Shown here: one piece after another, positions 34,947 to 43,359 of the stretch
How positions within the stretch are numbered: the first letter of the stretch is position 1
How the letters are laid out: each line of letters opens with the position of its first letter
Assembly: GCF_050875635.1 (NCBI RefSeq)
Contig: NZ_JBPAOH010000018.1
Coordinates: 1 to 64,000 of the forward strand
Direction of reading: 5' to 3'
Source: Hassallia sp050875635
GTDB lineage: Bacteria; Cyanobacteriota; Cyanobacteriia; Cyanobacteriales; Nostocaceae
Length of the DNA: 64,000 nucleotides
The notes under the pieces: model-generated
What the model saw: only the letters and a program-made list of their open reading frames with translations
Told to the model about the DNA's origin: nothing
The model's database searches: none
Translations under genes and position numbers: made by a program

Positions 34947-36446
34947 CTAAATATTCCAATTGCGGCGAAAATCAAAGAAGCCTTCCAGAAAATCTTGCAA
35001 AGCAATATTGCTATTTAACTTTTGCCGTTCCCATTCTCGTGCAGTTTCTTCGATAATTTCCGAGAAAGCCGGATAAACTGAAGATAACTTCGCTAATTGA
35101 TTAATTTTAATTTTTTGAGATATAGCCAACGCAATCAGATTAATTAATTCTACCGCTTCTGCCCCCAGTAAAGAAGCGCCTAAAATTTCCCCATTACGAA
35201 GAACAATTAATTTACATATACCTGTAGTTTCTTCGCTGATTTGGGCTGCTGTCACTGTTTTAAAATATTGTCGCAAAACTAAAACTTCATCTGGAATATA
35301 TCGACGTTTGGCTTGATTCTCTGTTAAACCGACTTGTGCCAGAATTGGATAAGAAAACAGCCCCCAAGGAACGCATTGATAATTGACTTTACTAACTGGA
35401 AAAAACAAAGCATTCTTTAAAGCAATTTTCGCTTCATAATTAGCAATATTGACAAAATCATAACCACCAATAACATCACCACAAGCATAAATGCGGCGAT
35501 TTGTTGTTTGCAATTTGTCATTTACTATCAAGCGATGTTGATGCCATTTGACACCAACCGCAGCCAAATTTAAAGATTCAATATTTGGCTGTTGTGCAGT
35601 TGCCACCAAAATTTCATCAGTTTCAATCGCTTTATCTCCAGCCTGAACCCACTTTTGGTTATCAATTAGCCTCACCTGAGTTACGGTTGTTTGCGTCAGC
35701 AAGCGCACACCATCGACTTCTAACTGCGCTTGCAGCAATTGGGTTATCTCTGGGTCAAGATTCGGTAAAATATAGGCATGTTTGACAACCAGCGTCACGC
35801 TGCAACCCAACCGCGCTAAAGTTTGTGCTATTTCAACGCTTTGGGGAACACCACCAATTATCACCCAATTTTTGGGTAATGTTGGAGACTTAGACAAAGC
35901 CTGCCAAATATTAGATAAAGTCAAAAAGCCAGTACTTTGCAATCCTTCAATCTCTGGAATTGCCGGACCAGAACCACTAGCTAGTAAATAGGTACGTGCG
36001 CGAAGCTGACGGTTATTAACGGCAAAAGCAAGATGAGGTGACAATACAAATTCACCGCTACCAATGATGACATCGACACCTTTGGCAGCTAAAATGGCGA
36101 GTGAATTTTGTTCTTGAAGATTTGAGACGACACCGCGAGCATAAAGCATCGCTTCTTCCCATTCTACAGATGTTTGGCACTTTTCTGAGAAGACTGTTGT
36201 GGGTATTCTCCCGTTTAAATAGTTGTCCTGTGCAGTATCCGCATAAAAATGAATACCAAAATTAGCCGCAGCATCAACACGCTGGGCAAGTTTGCCAATT
36301 TCCCCAAGCGCGTAGTGATAAATAAACCCCAAGTTGACTGTGGGTTCGACTAGGGCAACAGTGGCGTGTAGATTAGTTGCAGCAAGGGCTGCATTGCGTC
36401 CAGCAAGACTACCGCCAATAATCACGACATCGTAGTCAATAGCCAT
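34947..36446 (-). CDS. FAD/NAD(P)-binding oxidoreductase lacking the redox disulfide
   Basis: The fold is that of dihydrolipoyl dehydrogenase or mercuric reductase: FAD motif VVIIGGSLAGRNAALAA, NAD(P) motif WVIIGGVPQSVEIAQTLA, the second FAD motif RRIYACGDVIGG and a C-terminal dimerisation domain. The segment that usually holds the CxxxxC pair reads NLGFIYHYALGE, with no cysteine, so disulfide chemistry is excluded. It may be a different electron-transfer flavoenzyme. Substrate unknown. It is followed after 3 bp by the damaged DUF3122 ORF, so the two may once have been an operon. Confidence 0.85.
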   Translation of the reverse strand: MAIDYDVVIIGGSLAGRNAALAATNLHATVALVEPTVNLGFIYHYALGEIGKLAQRVDAAANFGIHFYADTAQDNYLNGRIPTTVFSEKCQTSVEWEEAMLYARGVVSNLQEQNSLAILAAKGVDVIIGSGEFVLSPHLAFAVNNRQLRARTYLLASGSGPAIPEIEGLQSTGFLTLSNIWQALSKSPTLPKNWVIIGGVPQSVEIAQTLARLGCSVTLVVKHAYILPNLDPEITQLLQAQLEVDGVRLLTQTTVTQVRLIDNQKWVQAGDKAIETDEILVATAQQPNIESLNLAAVGVKWHQHRLIVNDKLQTTNRRIYACGDVIGGYDFVNIANYEAKIALKNALFFPVSKVNYQCVPWGLFSYPILAQVGLTENQAKRRYIPDEVLVLRQYFKTVTAAQISEETTGICKLIVLRNGEILGASLLGAEAVELINLIALAISQKIKINQLAKLSSVYPAFSEIIEETAREWERQKLNSNIALQDFLEGFFDFRRNWNI

Positions 36447-36835
36447 TAGTCAATAGTCAAGAGTTAAGAGAAGGACTTTGAGAAGTATTTTATGAAACAT
36501 CACGCATCAAAAGAAACCTAACCCCCCTAGCCCCACGCCAGTCGCCTCAACGGAGGGTACCTCCGCACAGCGCTGGCTCCCTTCCCTAAGAGGGAAGGGG
36601 GGTTTCAAAGCCTCTCCAGTAATAAAAGCTGCTCCTCTTCCCTCCCCTTGTAGGGGAGGGTTAGGGAGAGGTGGGGGAGAGGAATGGAAGCGGGGTTTCT
36701 TTGTATATTTGATGACTTTTCAGACATCCTTTGATGCTTGAATTTTAGATTTTGTCGCCAAGGATTTTGGATTGGGTATCCAAAATCCTCAAGCCTCATT
36801 TTATGAGTGGATGGGTTAAATCCAAAATCTCAAAT
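36447..36835. other. Repeat-filled intergenic region
   Basis: About 390 bp with no gene. It contains a GCCAGTCGCCTCAACGGAGG-type interspersed repeat (36538-36590), also seen at 44610-44720. A CCCTTCCCT/AGGGAAGGG dyad and a CTCCCC...GGGGAG dyad follow (36590-36690). Confidence 0.6.
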
Positions 36836-38005
36836 CTAAAATTGTTTGACTAATGCTTTCAGCGCTGTTAGTAAACGTTGGTTATCTAATTTAGAGCGTA
36901 CAGCAACTCGGAAGTAGCGATCGCCTAATTCTTTAAAACTAAGACAATCGCGAATGTAAATCTGATACTCTTTAAGCAATTGTTCTTGCAATTGGCAAAC
37001 AGATTTTTCTGACTCAACAAGTAAAAAATTAGCAGCACTATCCTTTGGTTGCAACCCTGGTAATTTAGCTAAACCCTGAAAGAGTTGATTTCGTGCGGGT
37101 GGTAGCCATTCCCAGGTTGCAGACTGAAACTTCTTATCGCCGAGTGCAGCGATCGCTGCTGCTGCTGCTAAAGTATTAACGGGCCAAGGGTCACGCCACA
37201 ATTGCCATTTAGACAAACGGTCAGGATGAGCGATCGCATATCCGAGTCGCAGTCCAGGCAGACTGTAAAATTTAGTTAGCGATCGCAAAACCACCAAATT
37301 TGGATATTTTTGAATTAGCCCAATTAGACTTTGTTCCTCATCCGGAGGCAGAAAATCCATAAACGCTTCATCCACCACCACCAAAGCAAACTGTTCCAAG
37401 TAAGGCAAAATTTCTTCTACCGAAAACAGCTTACCCGTCGGGTTGTGAGGATTATTCAGAAGTAACCCGCTTTGGGAGAGGGGGAGACAAGAAGAGGGGG
37501 AGACAAGGAGAGGGGGAGACAAGGAGAGGGGGAGACAAGGAGAGGGGGAGAAAGAATTGTCCCCTTGTCCCCCTGTCCCCTTGTCTCCCTGTCCCCCTGT
37601 CCCCCTGCCCCCTCCTCTTTTCAAATCAATCGGACACTCCAGCACTTTGGCATCATATGCTGCCAGCGCTCGGTAGTAGTCGCCAAAAGCTGGAGTGATT
37701 AAAGTTGTTGCGGCTAAATGGGATAATTCTTTACCTGCTAACGTAAGTAATTCTGCCGAACCGTTACCCGGCAGAATGCATTCAGGCGGCAATTGATGGA
37801 AGTGACTGAGAGCCTGTCTCAGTTCACTGTAATCGGGATCTGGATAGTGCTTAAGATTACCCAATTGAGATGTAATAGCAGCGATCGCGCTGTTTGGAGG
37901 TCCCAAAGGGCTGATGCTCGCAGAAAAATCCAGAATAGCACTAGGGGGACAGCCAGCCAGTGCTGCTGCCCAAGTTAAATTTCCCCCGTGTGCTTTTTGC
38001 CGCAT
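36836..38005 (-). CDS. cobD: CobD-like threonine-phosphate decarboxylase (PLP)
   Basis: The protein belongs to class I/II aminotransferases. The start HGGNLTWAAALAGCPPSAIL and DFSASISPLGPP are typical of CobD, which makes aminopropanol phosphate for cobalamin. NNPHNPTGK and VVVDEAFMDF precede the PLP-lysine region RSLTKFYSLPGLRLGYA. Residues about 128-178 are a low-complexity insert (GTGGQGDKGTGG..., then LSLSPP...) encoded by a CCCCCTGTCC/GGGGGAGACA repeat, in frame, just before GLLLNNPHNPTG. Histidinol-phosphate aminotransferase is the alternative. It is next to the HU gene. Confidence 0.8.
   Translation of the reverse strand: MRQKAHGGNLTWAAALAGCPPSAILDFSASISPLGPPNSAIAAITSQLGNLKHYPDPDYSELRQALSHFHQLPPECILPGNGSAELLTLAGKELSHLAATTLITPAFGDYYRALAAYDAKVLECPIDLKRGGGRGTGGQGDKGTGGQGDNSFSPSPCLPLSLSPPLLVSPSSCLPLSQSGLLLNNPHNPTGKLFSVEEILPYLEQFALVVVDEAFMDFLPPDEEQSLIGLIQKYPNLVVLRSLTKFYSLPGLRLGYAIAHPDRLSKWQLWRDPWPVNTLAAAAAIAALGDKKFQSATWEWLPPARNQLFQGLAKLPGLQPKDSAANFLLVESEKSVCQLQEQLLKEYQIYIRDCLSFKELGDRYFRVAVRSKLDNQRLLTALKALVKQF
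37471..37621. repeat. Inverted low-complexity repeat inside cobD
   Basis: Five GGGGGAGACAAGGAGA copies (37477-37553) are followed by the complementary CCCCTTGTC/CCCCCTGTCC units (37560-37617). Together they could form a long hairpin and keep the reading frame open. Confidence 0.9.
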
Positions 38006-38031
38006 AAAAAAAGAGTTCCTTGACAGAGAAC

Positions 38032-38316
38032 CTATGATTTTGGGGGTGCAACTCTTTCTCTAAACAGCTTGCCAGCTGAAAAAGCAGGAACCTTGGTTGC
38101 GGGAATTTCCATTTTTTCGTTTGTTTTCGGGTTGCGACCTTCACGAGCCTTACGTTCGCGTGATTCAAACGAACCGAATCCCACCAGCGTTACTTTATCA
38201 CCAGAAGAGACTGCTTCGATAATAGTTTCCAAAGCCGCAGTTAAGACAGCATCAGCTTGTTTTTTCGTAACACTAGCTTTTTCAGCTACCGCATCAACTA
38301 ATTCACCTTTGTTCAT
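38032..38316 (-). CDS. hup: HU-family DNA-binding protein
   Basis: HU bends and compacts DNA. The 94 residues from ATG 38316 (NKGELVDAVAEKASVTKKQA) match HU throughout, with GFGSFESRERKAREGRNPKT as the DNA-binding arm. AAGGAG lies seven bases before this ATG. Earlier in-frame codons up to 38463 do not look like HU and have no ribosome site. Confidence 0.97.
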   Translation of the reverse strand: MNKGELVDAVAEKASVTKKQADAVLTAALETIIEAVSSGDKVTLVGFGSFESRERKAREGRNPKTNEKMEIPATKVPAFSAGKLFRERVAPPKS

Positions 38317-38605
38317 GTAAAACTCCTTGAAGTTTACTTTCGATTGTCTACAGATACGCTCACTAAGCGCATCATCAGCGTAAATCTCTGTTTCGAGATT
38401 TACAAAAAGCGTCATGCACGGGAGCATTCCACACAAAATGCCTGTAAATCCTGTAGACTGCACTTTTCAAAGAATCATTCTAAGGTGTTGTAGCCAGATG
38501 TGGATAGATGAAACCATTAATTTATATAGATTTCGGCATTTTTTCTTTTTATAAAGCGATTGTTTGACTAAAAACTAGGAAAAAATACTTAGTAAAAACG
38601 TAGAA
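38317..38605. promoter_or_regulatory. Upstream region of the HU gene
   Basis: 289 bp containing the HU leader, with the AAGGAG site at 38323-38328 (minus strand). It is AT-rich between 38510 and 38600, fitting a promoter. No specific box can be assigned. Confidence 0.45.
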
Positions 38606-38724
38606 TTAGGGGCGATCGCTAATTTCAACGATAGCTTCACCTTGTCGCAAACGTTCTAAAGCATCAGGAAACGTAAGAATGAGAATCTGCCTCAAATTAC
38701 GATTTGTGACATAAAGGCATCTTG
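38606..38724 (-). pseudogene. DUF5615-like toxin remnant, C-terminal part only
   Basis: The minus-strand frame ending at TAA 38606 reads RCLYVTNRNLRQILILTFPD and ALERLRQGEAIVEISDRP, like the end of PIN-like DUF5615 proteins that follow DUF433 antitoxins. Its 5' part is missing, and the frame runs into the palindromic repeat at 38728-38862. The family assignment rests on the C-terminal pattern and the neighbouring DUF433 gene. Confidence 0.55.
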
Positions 38725-38727
38725 TCG

Positions 38728-38862
38728 CCCACAGGCTGCAAGCCTGGGGCTACACGAGCAAAGCCTGCCTCCGCAGGCTATAAAACCCTTGATTTTCTCT
38801 AGCCCACGAAGGTGGGCTTTGTTCGTATAGCCCCACCCTTCCAGGGTGAGGGCAGGCTGCAA
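38728..38862. repeat. Interspersed palindromic repeat, copy 1
   Basis: The unit has AGCCTGGGGCTA, AGCCCACGAAGGTGGGCTTT and GTATAGCCC. It is homologous to 41700-41828. It separates the DUF433 antitoxin from the remnant of its toxin. Confidence 0.8.
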
Positions 38863-39055
38863 ATAACAGACAAGCTTGAATGTCTTCTAGCTCCCAATCG
38901 GGAAAATCTTCTAAAATTTCGGCTGCACTTACATTTTCAGCCAGCATCTCTAAAATGTCACTCACACGGATTCGCATTCCTCGAATACAAGGACGACCTC
39001 CGCATTGCCCAGGATTTTGCGTAATCCGACTCAGAAAGGTAGCTGCTTGAGTCAT
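38750..39055 (-). CDS. DUF433 antitoxin with repeat-derived C-terminus
   Basis: Residues 1-67 are a normal DUF433 domain (GQCGGRPCIRGMRIRVSDIL, EMLAENVSAAEILEDFPDWE, LEDIQACLLFAA). From about residue 68, the frame reads through the palindromic repeat, giving CPHPGRVGLYEQSPPSWARE and beyond, which is not family sequence. DUF433 proteins usually partner a DUF5615 toxin, whose remnant lies downstream. The locus therefore seems to be a toxin-antitoxin pair disrupted by a repeat insertion with some deletion. Confidence 0.75.
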   Translation of the reverse strand: MTQAATFLSRITQNPGQCGGRPCIRGMRIRVSDILEMLAENVSAAEILEDFPDWELEDIQACLLFAACPHPGRVGLYEQSPPSWARENQGFYSLRRQALLV

Positions 39056-39096
39056 TACTCTACCATTGCCTGAATTAGTTGTATCTTAACAAAACA

Positions 39097-39203
39097 TATA
39101 GCATTTCCTGACTTAGCGAGGTACACCCGTAGGGGCGCGGCACTGCCGTGCGCCTACACCTTGCAACACAAAACTGTACCGCATCTGAATGGGAACCGCT
39201 ATA
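39097..39203. mobile_element. 107-bp MITE, copy 2
   Basis: The element is bounded by TATAGC and GCTATA and has the same length and interior as the element at 34754-34860, in opposite orientation. It lies in the intergenic region upstream of the DUF433 gene. Confidence 0.85.
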
Positions 39204-39268
39204 CCATTTCTAATATCGGTCGGTTGATCTAATATCTTGCACTACTACTCGACATCGGTGGTCAGATC

Positions 39269-39293
39269 CCCGACTTCTTAAAGAAGTCGGGGA
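39269..39293. terminator. Hairpin downstream of pilQ
   Basis: A 25-bp perfect dyad (CCCCGACTTCTT and its complement) lies 31 bp beyond the pilQ stop codon. There is no clear T-run, so it may be a repeat or a 3' stability element rather than an intrinsic terminator. Confidence 0.45.
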
Positions 39294-39323
39294 TCTTGCA
39301 ACACGCAATTTTATTCCCAGGGC

Positions 39324-41663
39324 TTATCTCCCTGGAACCTTCAAACCGCTACGCTCCAAAGTTCGCCGCACCTCTGGGCTAGGAGTGTAGTTATAGCCGT
39401 AGGAGGAGCGCTCTGAGTCATCCATAACTTGCGGTGTGAGCAACACAATCACCTCTTGACGCCGATTCTCTCTATTTGTTTTTCTAAACAGCGAACCAAG
39501 CAGAGGAATATCACCCAAAATGGGAATCTTGGATACACTTGTTCGGTCTTGATCCTGAATGATACCGCTGAGAATGAGCGTTTGACCATCACGCAAGCGA
39601 ACCAAGCCAGATTGAAGAGAACGTTCAGATACTAAAATAACTCGTCCGGCATTTTCGATAATTGCTGAATCTTGCGGTGCGCGGACAGTTGGAGCTACAG
39701 ATAAAGAGACAAAACCGTTATCATCAATCCGCTCAATTTTCACACCCAGAGTTAAGCCAACATTCGCTTTCTCAACCGTGATTGTTTCTCTAGAACTACC
39801 AGCTGTGTCAGTTATCTCTCTTTTGACATTGCCGACAACTTCTTGAGTTAAGTTAACCTGAGCCTGCTGACCTTCTTGCACAATTAAAGTTGGGTCGGTC
39901 AAAATTTTGGCATTACCGCTGACAACCTGAGCTTGCAAAGTAGCGAGAAAGCGTTTGGGGTATTGGAATAGGGATGGTGGACTATATGTAAGTGTCCTGA
40001 TTCCAGTAGTTGGATCTATATCTACTTCGCTAACACCTGACCTGAAAGGATTGGAATCTGTGCCAAAACTAGGACGTGTATAGCCAGAAGGAACACTCCC
40101 AGGCTGAGATCCGGATGGAACAGAGGAATCACTACCAAACGGAGCATTCGGTTGATAATCAAAAAATTGTGAAGCAGTAGTACCATTTGGATATGGAGCG
40201 GATGTTATGGGTGGAGTAAGCCTACTCCCAGTGACATCTGTCCTACTAGGTGGATTAATGCCACCAAAATTCAGAGCAGCCGCACCGCCATCATTGACAA
40301 AGAAGTTTTTACCAACGCCAAAAGAAAAGCTGGTGTTGAAGTCTTGAGTGTTATTGAGGTTAACATCAACAATTTTGACATTGATTGCCACTTGACGACG
40401 CCGGATATCAAGCTGACCTAGTTGCGCCATCGCCATCTCAACTAGCTTCGGTGAACCAATCAAAGTTAGGGAATTGGTGCGCTCGTCTCCTAGTGCTTGC
40501 AAACCTCTTAGTAATGGCTTTGAGTCTTGAAAATCAACACGTTGAGTATCTACTCTGCTTTCTGTAGTCGTCTGAGATTGAGTGATTGGCGCAACTCCAG
40601 TACCCACAGGCACAGCACTGACGCTGGTAACTTGTCGTTCGCGGCTGACTGCACTTTCTGCCCCCAAGCCGACCAAAAAGTTCAAAGCGACACCCACCGT
40701 TACCTGATTGAGTCGCAAATTACGCATCACCGTATCACGGGTGGCACTGGGTAAGTTACTTCCTACAAAAATCGTGCGTCCGCTGCGGTTAGCTTCTAAA
40801 CCACTCAGCCGCAAGACGTAGTTAAAAACATCTTGCACTGGCTCATTTTCAATATCTAACGAAATTGTCGGTCCATCACCCCCAGCAGCAGCAGCCGGCT
40901 TACCATCAGCACCTTGTCCCCCTGCTGCGTAAGCCAAGTTCAAATTAGCAGCACGAGCAAGCAGTGATAAAACTTCACGTACTGGAGCATCTCGTAACAC
41001 CAAGCGGGGGACACGTTCTTGAGTTCCCAAATCAACCACGCTGGGAGAAGCATCAGTATTAGAAATGGCAATATCTCCCACTGGTGGGGCAACCGCTCTC
41101 GGTAAAAAAGGCGGTGCGGCTGTCCCAGGTTGACCAGGACCTGCTGCTTGTGCGGGTGTCCCGTCCACCGTCACTTGCGGGTTAGGGACAACAGGAGCCG
41201 GTTGAGATGGGGTAGAAGCAGCCGGCGCTGTCGGAATTGATGCCCCTGCCGCTACTTCCGTTCCTGGGCTATAGCTGAGGGTAATTCCGCTGCCTCCTCG
41301 CTTCACAGGCTGAGTATTGGGAACTCCTTTCTCTCCAATCACCGTTACCCGAATGCTATTAGCATCAAGCTGATTGATTGCTACTGAGGTAATTCCCGGT
41401 GCGGGGTTATCTTGGCGGAAACTATTACCTTGAGGTAAACGTAATTGTGTATTAATAATATCTGCTACTAGACTTTTACCGCGTTTTGTGGTAAAAACTT
41501 GAGGGCGCGAACCTGAAGAAGTTTTTAATACAAGATTAATTCCCCCATCAACGGGATTTAACTGTACATCAGTAATTTCAGTAGTCTGTGCTGACACAGG
41601 TTGAGCTGCTACAAAGACAAAAGCAGCGGTTGCCAATATAAAACTATTACCGTGAAGTTTCAC
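39324..41663 (-). CDS. pilQ: Type IV pilus secretin PilQ
   Basis: PilQ forms the outer-membrane channel for type IV pili (motility and DNA uptake). After a signal peptide (ATAAFVFVAAQPVSA), an AMIN domain (residues about 28-130) precedes a Pro/Ala-rich linker, an STN/secretin N-domain (PRLVLRDAPVREVLSLLARA) and the C-terminal secretin domain with VQEGQQAQVNLTQEV and RSLQSGLVRLRDGQTLILSG plus KIPILGDIPLLGSLF. A Gly/Ser/Pro-rich region (450-560) interrupts the secretin part. It is last of pilM-N-O-Q; pilP is absent, as usual in cyanobacteria. Confidence 0.95.
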   Translation of the reverse strand: MKLHGNSFILATAAFVFVAAQPVSAQTTEITDVQLNPVDGGINLVLKTSSGSRPQVFTTKRGKSLVADIINTQLRLPQGNSFRQDNPAPGITSVAINQLDANSIRVTVIGEKGVPNTQPVKRGGSGITLSYSPGTEVAAGASIPTAPAASTPSQPAPVVPNPQVTVDGTPAQAAGPGQPGTAAPPFLPRAVAPPVGDIAISNTDASPSVVDLGTQERVPRLVLRDAPVREVLSLLARAANLNLAYAAGGQGADGKPAAAAGGDGPTISLDIENEPVQDVFNYVLRLSGLEANRSGRTIFVGSNLPSATRDTVMRNLRLNQVTVGVALNFLVGLGAESAVSRERQVTSVSAVPVGTGVAPITQSQTTTESRVDTQRVDFQDSKPLLRGLQALGDERTNSLTLIGSPKLVEMAMAQLGQLDIRRRQVAINVKIVDVNLNNTQDFNTSFSFGVGKNFFVNDGGAAALNFGGINPPSRTDVTGSRLTPPITSAPYPNGTTASQFFDYQPNAPFGSDSSVPSGSQPGSVPSGYTRPSFGTDSNPFRSGVSEVDIDPTTGIRTLTYSPPSLFQYPKRFLATLQAQVVSGNAKILTDPTLIVQEGQQAQVNLTQEVVGNVKREITDTAGSSRETITVEKANVGLTLGVKIERIDDNGFVSLSVAPTVRAPQDSAIIENAGRVILVSERSLQSGLVRLRDGQTLILSGIIQDQDRTSVSKIPILGDIPLLGSLFRKTNRENRRQEVIVLLTPQVMDDSERSSYGYNYTPSPEVRRTLERSGLKVPGR

Positions 41664-41699
41664 AGTTCATTCCTCACTTTATAAAATTATTTAGTTCCC

Positions 41700-41828
41700 C
41701 CGCCCGCAGGCTATAAGCCTGGGGCTAATCTTACGAAGCCCACCTTCGTGGGCTAAGAAATCCAGCCCACGAAGGTGGGCTTTGTTTGTATAGCCCTAGG
41801 CTTCCAGCCTGAGGGCTTTGCGAGAGTC
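41700..41828. repeat. Interspersed palindromic repeat, copy 2, inside the pil operon
   Basis: AGCCTGGGGCTAA, two AGCCCACGAAGGTGGGCTTT-like arms and TAGCCCTAGGC occupy the pilO-pilQ spacer. It is homologous to 38728-38862 and could act as a partial terminator between pilO and pilQ. Confidence 0.8.
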
Positions 41829-41832
41829 TCAT

Positions 41833-42588
41833 TCACTTCTTCGCTTTAGCTGCTGCTGCTACTTCCTCGGCATTAAGTGGCATCAACGCTTGTAACACAA
41901 AGGATGTAGTAAGCGGTGCTGGACCAATTCGACGCACGCTTTTACCTGGTTCAGCAGCAGGTTCTGGTGCCAAAGTTGATTGATAATCTTTAACTAGCAA
42001 CAAAGGCTGTAAACGTTCTATATTGCGGAAAATCGATTGTGTTTGTTCATAGGTTCCTTGAATTTCAATATTAATAGTGCTACGTTTCAATTTGCCGTTT
42101 ACTAGTGGTCCAAAACTACTATCGACAATCGGTTCTGGTTTCTGTCCCGATGGGGCAAACTTTTTCAGTTTTGCCTTAACTGCATTTGCCGGAATTTGAG
42201 CATTACCAGATTCAACTAAGCGATTCAAATCGAGTAGCAATGTATCCAAGGTTTTCTCATTGGCAAATAAAGATAAAACTTGGATTTGTTGCTGTTTTGA
42301 TTGCGCTAATTCTTCTTTAACCTTGCCAATTTGTTGGATGCTGGCAGTCTTTTGCTGAATTTGCGAATCTAAGTCTTGACTTTTTGCTTGCTGTTGTTGA
42401 AAAGTGTCCCAAGCCGGCATTACTAAGTTAAAAAGCATAAAAGCTGCTACCCCCAAACCCAAAACCCCCGCCAAGATGCCAATAATTTTTGGTGTGAAGG
42501 TAATGCCAAATGCGGTAGGATAAGCAGAACCAGCCGCCTCAAATGCACCGTCTTGCTCGCCAAAATTTAAATCTTCACTGTAGGTCAT
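41833..42588 (-). CDS. pilO: Type IV pilus assembly protein PilO
   Basis: PilO is an inner-membrane alignment protein that pairs with PilN. It has one N-terminal transmembrane helix (IIGILAGVLGLGVAAFMLFN near 33-52) followed by a coiled coil and a ferredoxin-like periplasmic domain (RSTINIEIQGTYEQTQSIFR). Its start overlaps the pilN stop by 4 bp, implying coupling. At 251 residues it has the expected length. Confidence 0.93.
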   Translation of the reverse strand: MTYSEDLNFGEQDGAFEAAGSAYPTAFGITFTPKIIGILAGVLGLGVAAFMLFNLVMPAWDTFQQQQAKSQDLDSQIQQKTASIQQIGKVKEELAQSKQQQIQVLSLFANEKTLDTLLLDLNRLVESGNAQIPANAVKAKLKKFAPSGQKPEPIVDSSFGPLVNGKLKRSTINIEIQGTYEQTQSIFRNIERLQPLLLVKDYQSTLAPEPAAEPGKSVRRIGPAPLTTSFVLQALMPLNAEEVAAAAKAKK

Positions 42589-43355
42589 CTGGAAATGACT
42601 CCTGTTTGTTGCAGACTGCGAATTCTACTGACTAATCCGACTGTGCCTTTTTGCTCTAACTCGCGGGTTAACTCAGAAGCCGGAACATCACTCATGCTGG
42701 ATTGAATCGTATATTTAACTAGTTGTGGTGGTTTAATTAATACAGTATTTGCAGGTTGAACAGTACCGGGAGGTATGGGAGCATCTACTAACTCTGCTGT
42801 GGTAATTTTGCCCTCGGTAGATTTAAGGAAACGCGACTGTTGCAGAGTCAGTAAAAAATCGTTGACATCGTTAAAAGAGCGAGCATAGCCAGTAATTTCC
42901 ACTCCAGAAGTGGGATTGGGTGCAGGTTGCCCTTGAACAGCAGCAGCGGGTGCGATTTGCTTGATATTTTCAATTTGCACAGTTGCGGGAATGCGATCGC
43001 GCATATCTTGCAACATCGCTGACCAAGGTCGAATTTGGTCAAATACTGTCACTAAAGCTTGAGTCTCTTGTTTAACTTTGTTCGTTTCTTCCTTGATTTT
43101 GTTAATATTCCCAATTTTTGATTCTAATTCTTGATTCTTTTGCTCCAGTTTGGCTATGTTCTCTCCTAACTCAGTATTTTTCGCTTGCAAAAGCCACCAT
43201 CCACCCCCCACCAAAGCCGGGAAAATCACACCAACAGCAATCCCTATATATATCGGTGTTAAATCACCAAGAGAAACTGCCTGTTTTGGCTTCTTGCTCG
43301 TATTTTTCGGTTCAGGTTTGCGGTCTTTAAGAAAATTAACCTCTAAACTGTACAT
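42585..43355 (-). CDS. pilN: Type IV pilus assembly protein PilN
   Basis: This membrane partner of PilM and PilO starts with a short cytoplasmic LEVNFLKDRKP, the PilM-binding motif, then one transmembrane helix (IYIGIAVGVIFPALVGGGWW near 35-55), a coiled coil and a periplasmic domain (GVEITGYARSFNDVNDFLLT). It lies 4 bp after pilM. Family and order are unambiguous. Confidence 0.93.
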   Translation of the reverse strand: MYSLEVNFLKDRKPEPKNTSKKPKQAVSLGDLTPIYIGIAVGVIFPALVGGGWWLLQAKNTELGENIAKLEQKNQELESKIGNINKIKEETNKVKQETQALVTVFDQIRPWSAMLQDMRDRIPATVQIENIKQIAPAAAVQGQPAPNPTSGVEITGYARSFNDVNDFLLTLQQSRFLKSTEGKITTAELVDAPIPPGTVQPANTVLIKPPQLVKYTIQSSMSDVPASELTRELEQKGTVGLVSRIRSLQQTGVISR

Positions 43356-43359
43356 TTTG

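Noticed and set aside
38317..38463. N-terminal extension of HU
   Set aside because: No HU similarity; ATG 38316 has an AAGGAG site at good spacing.
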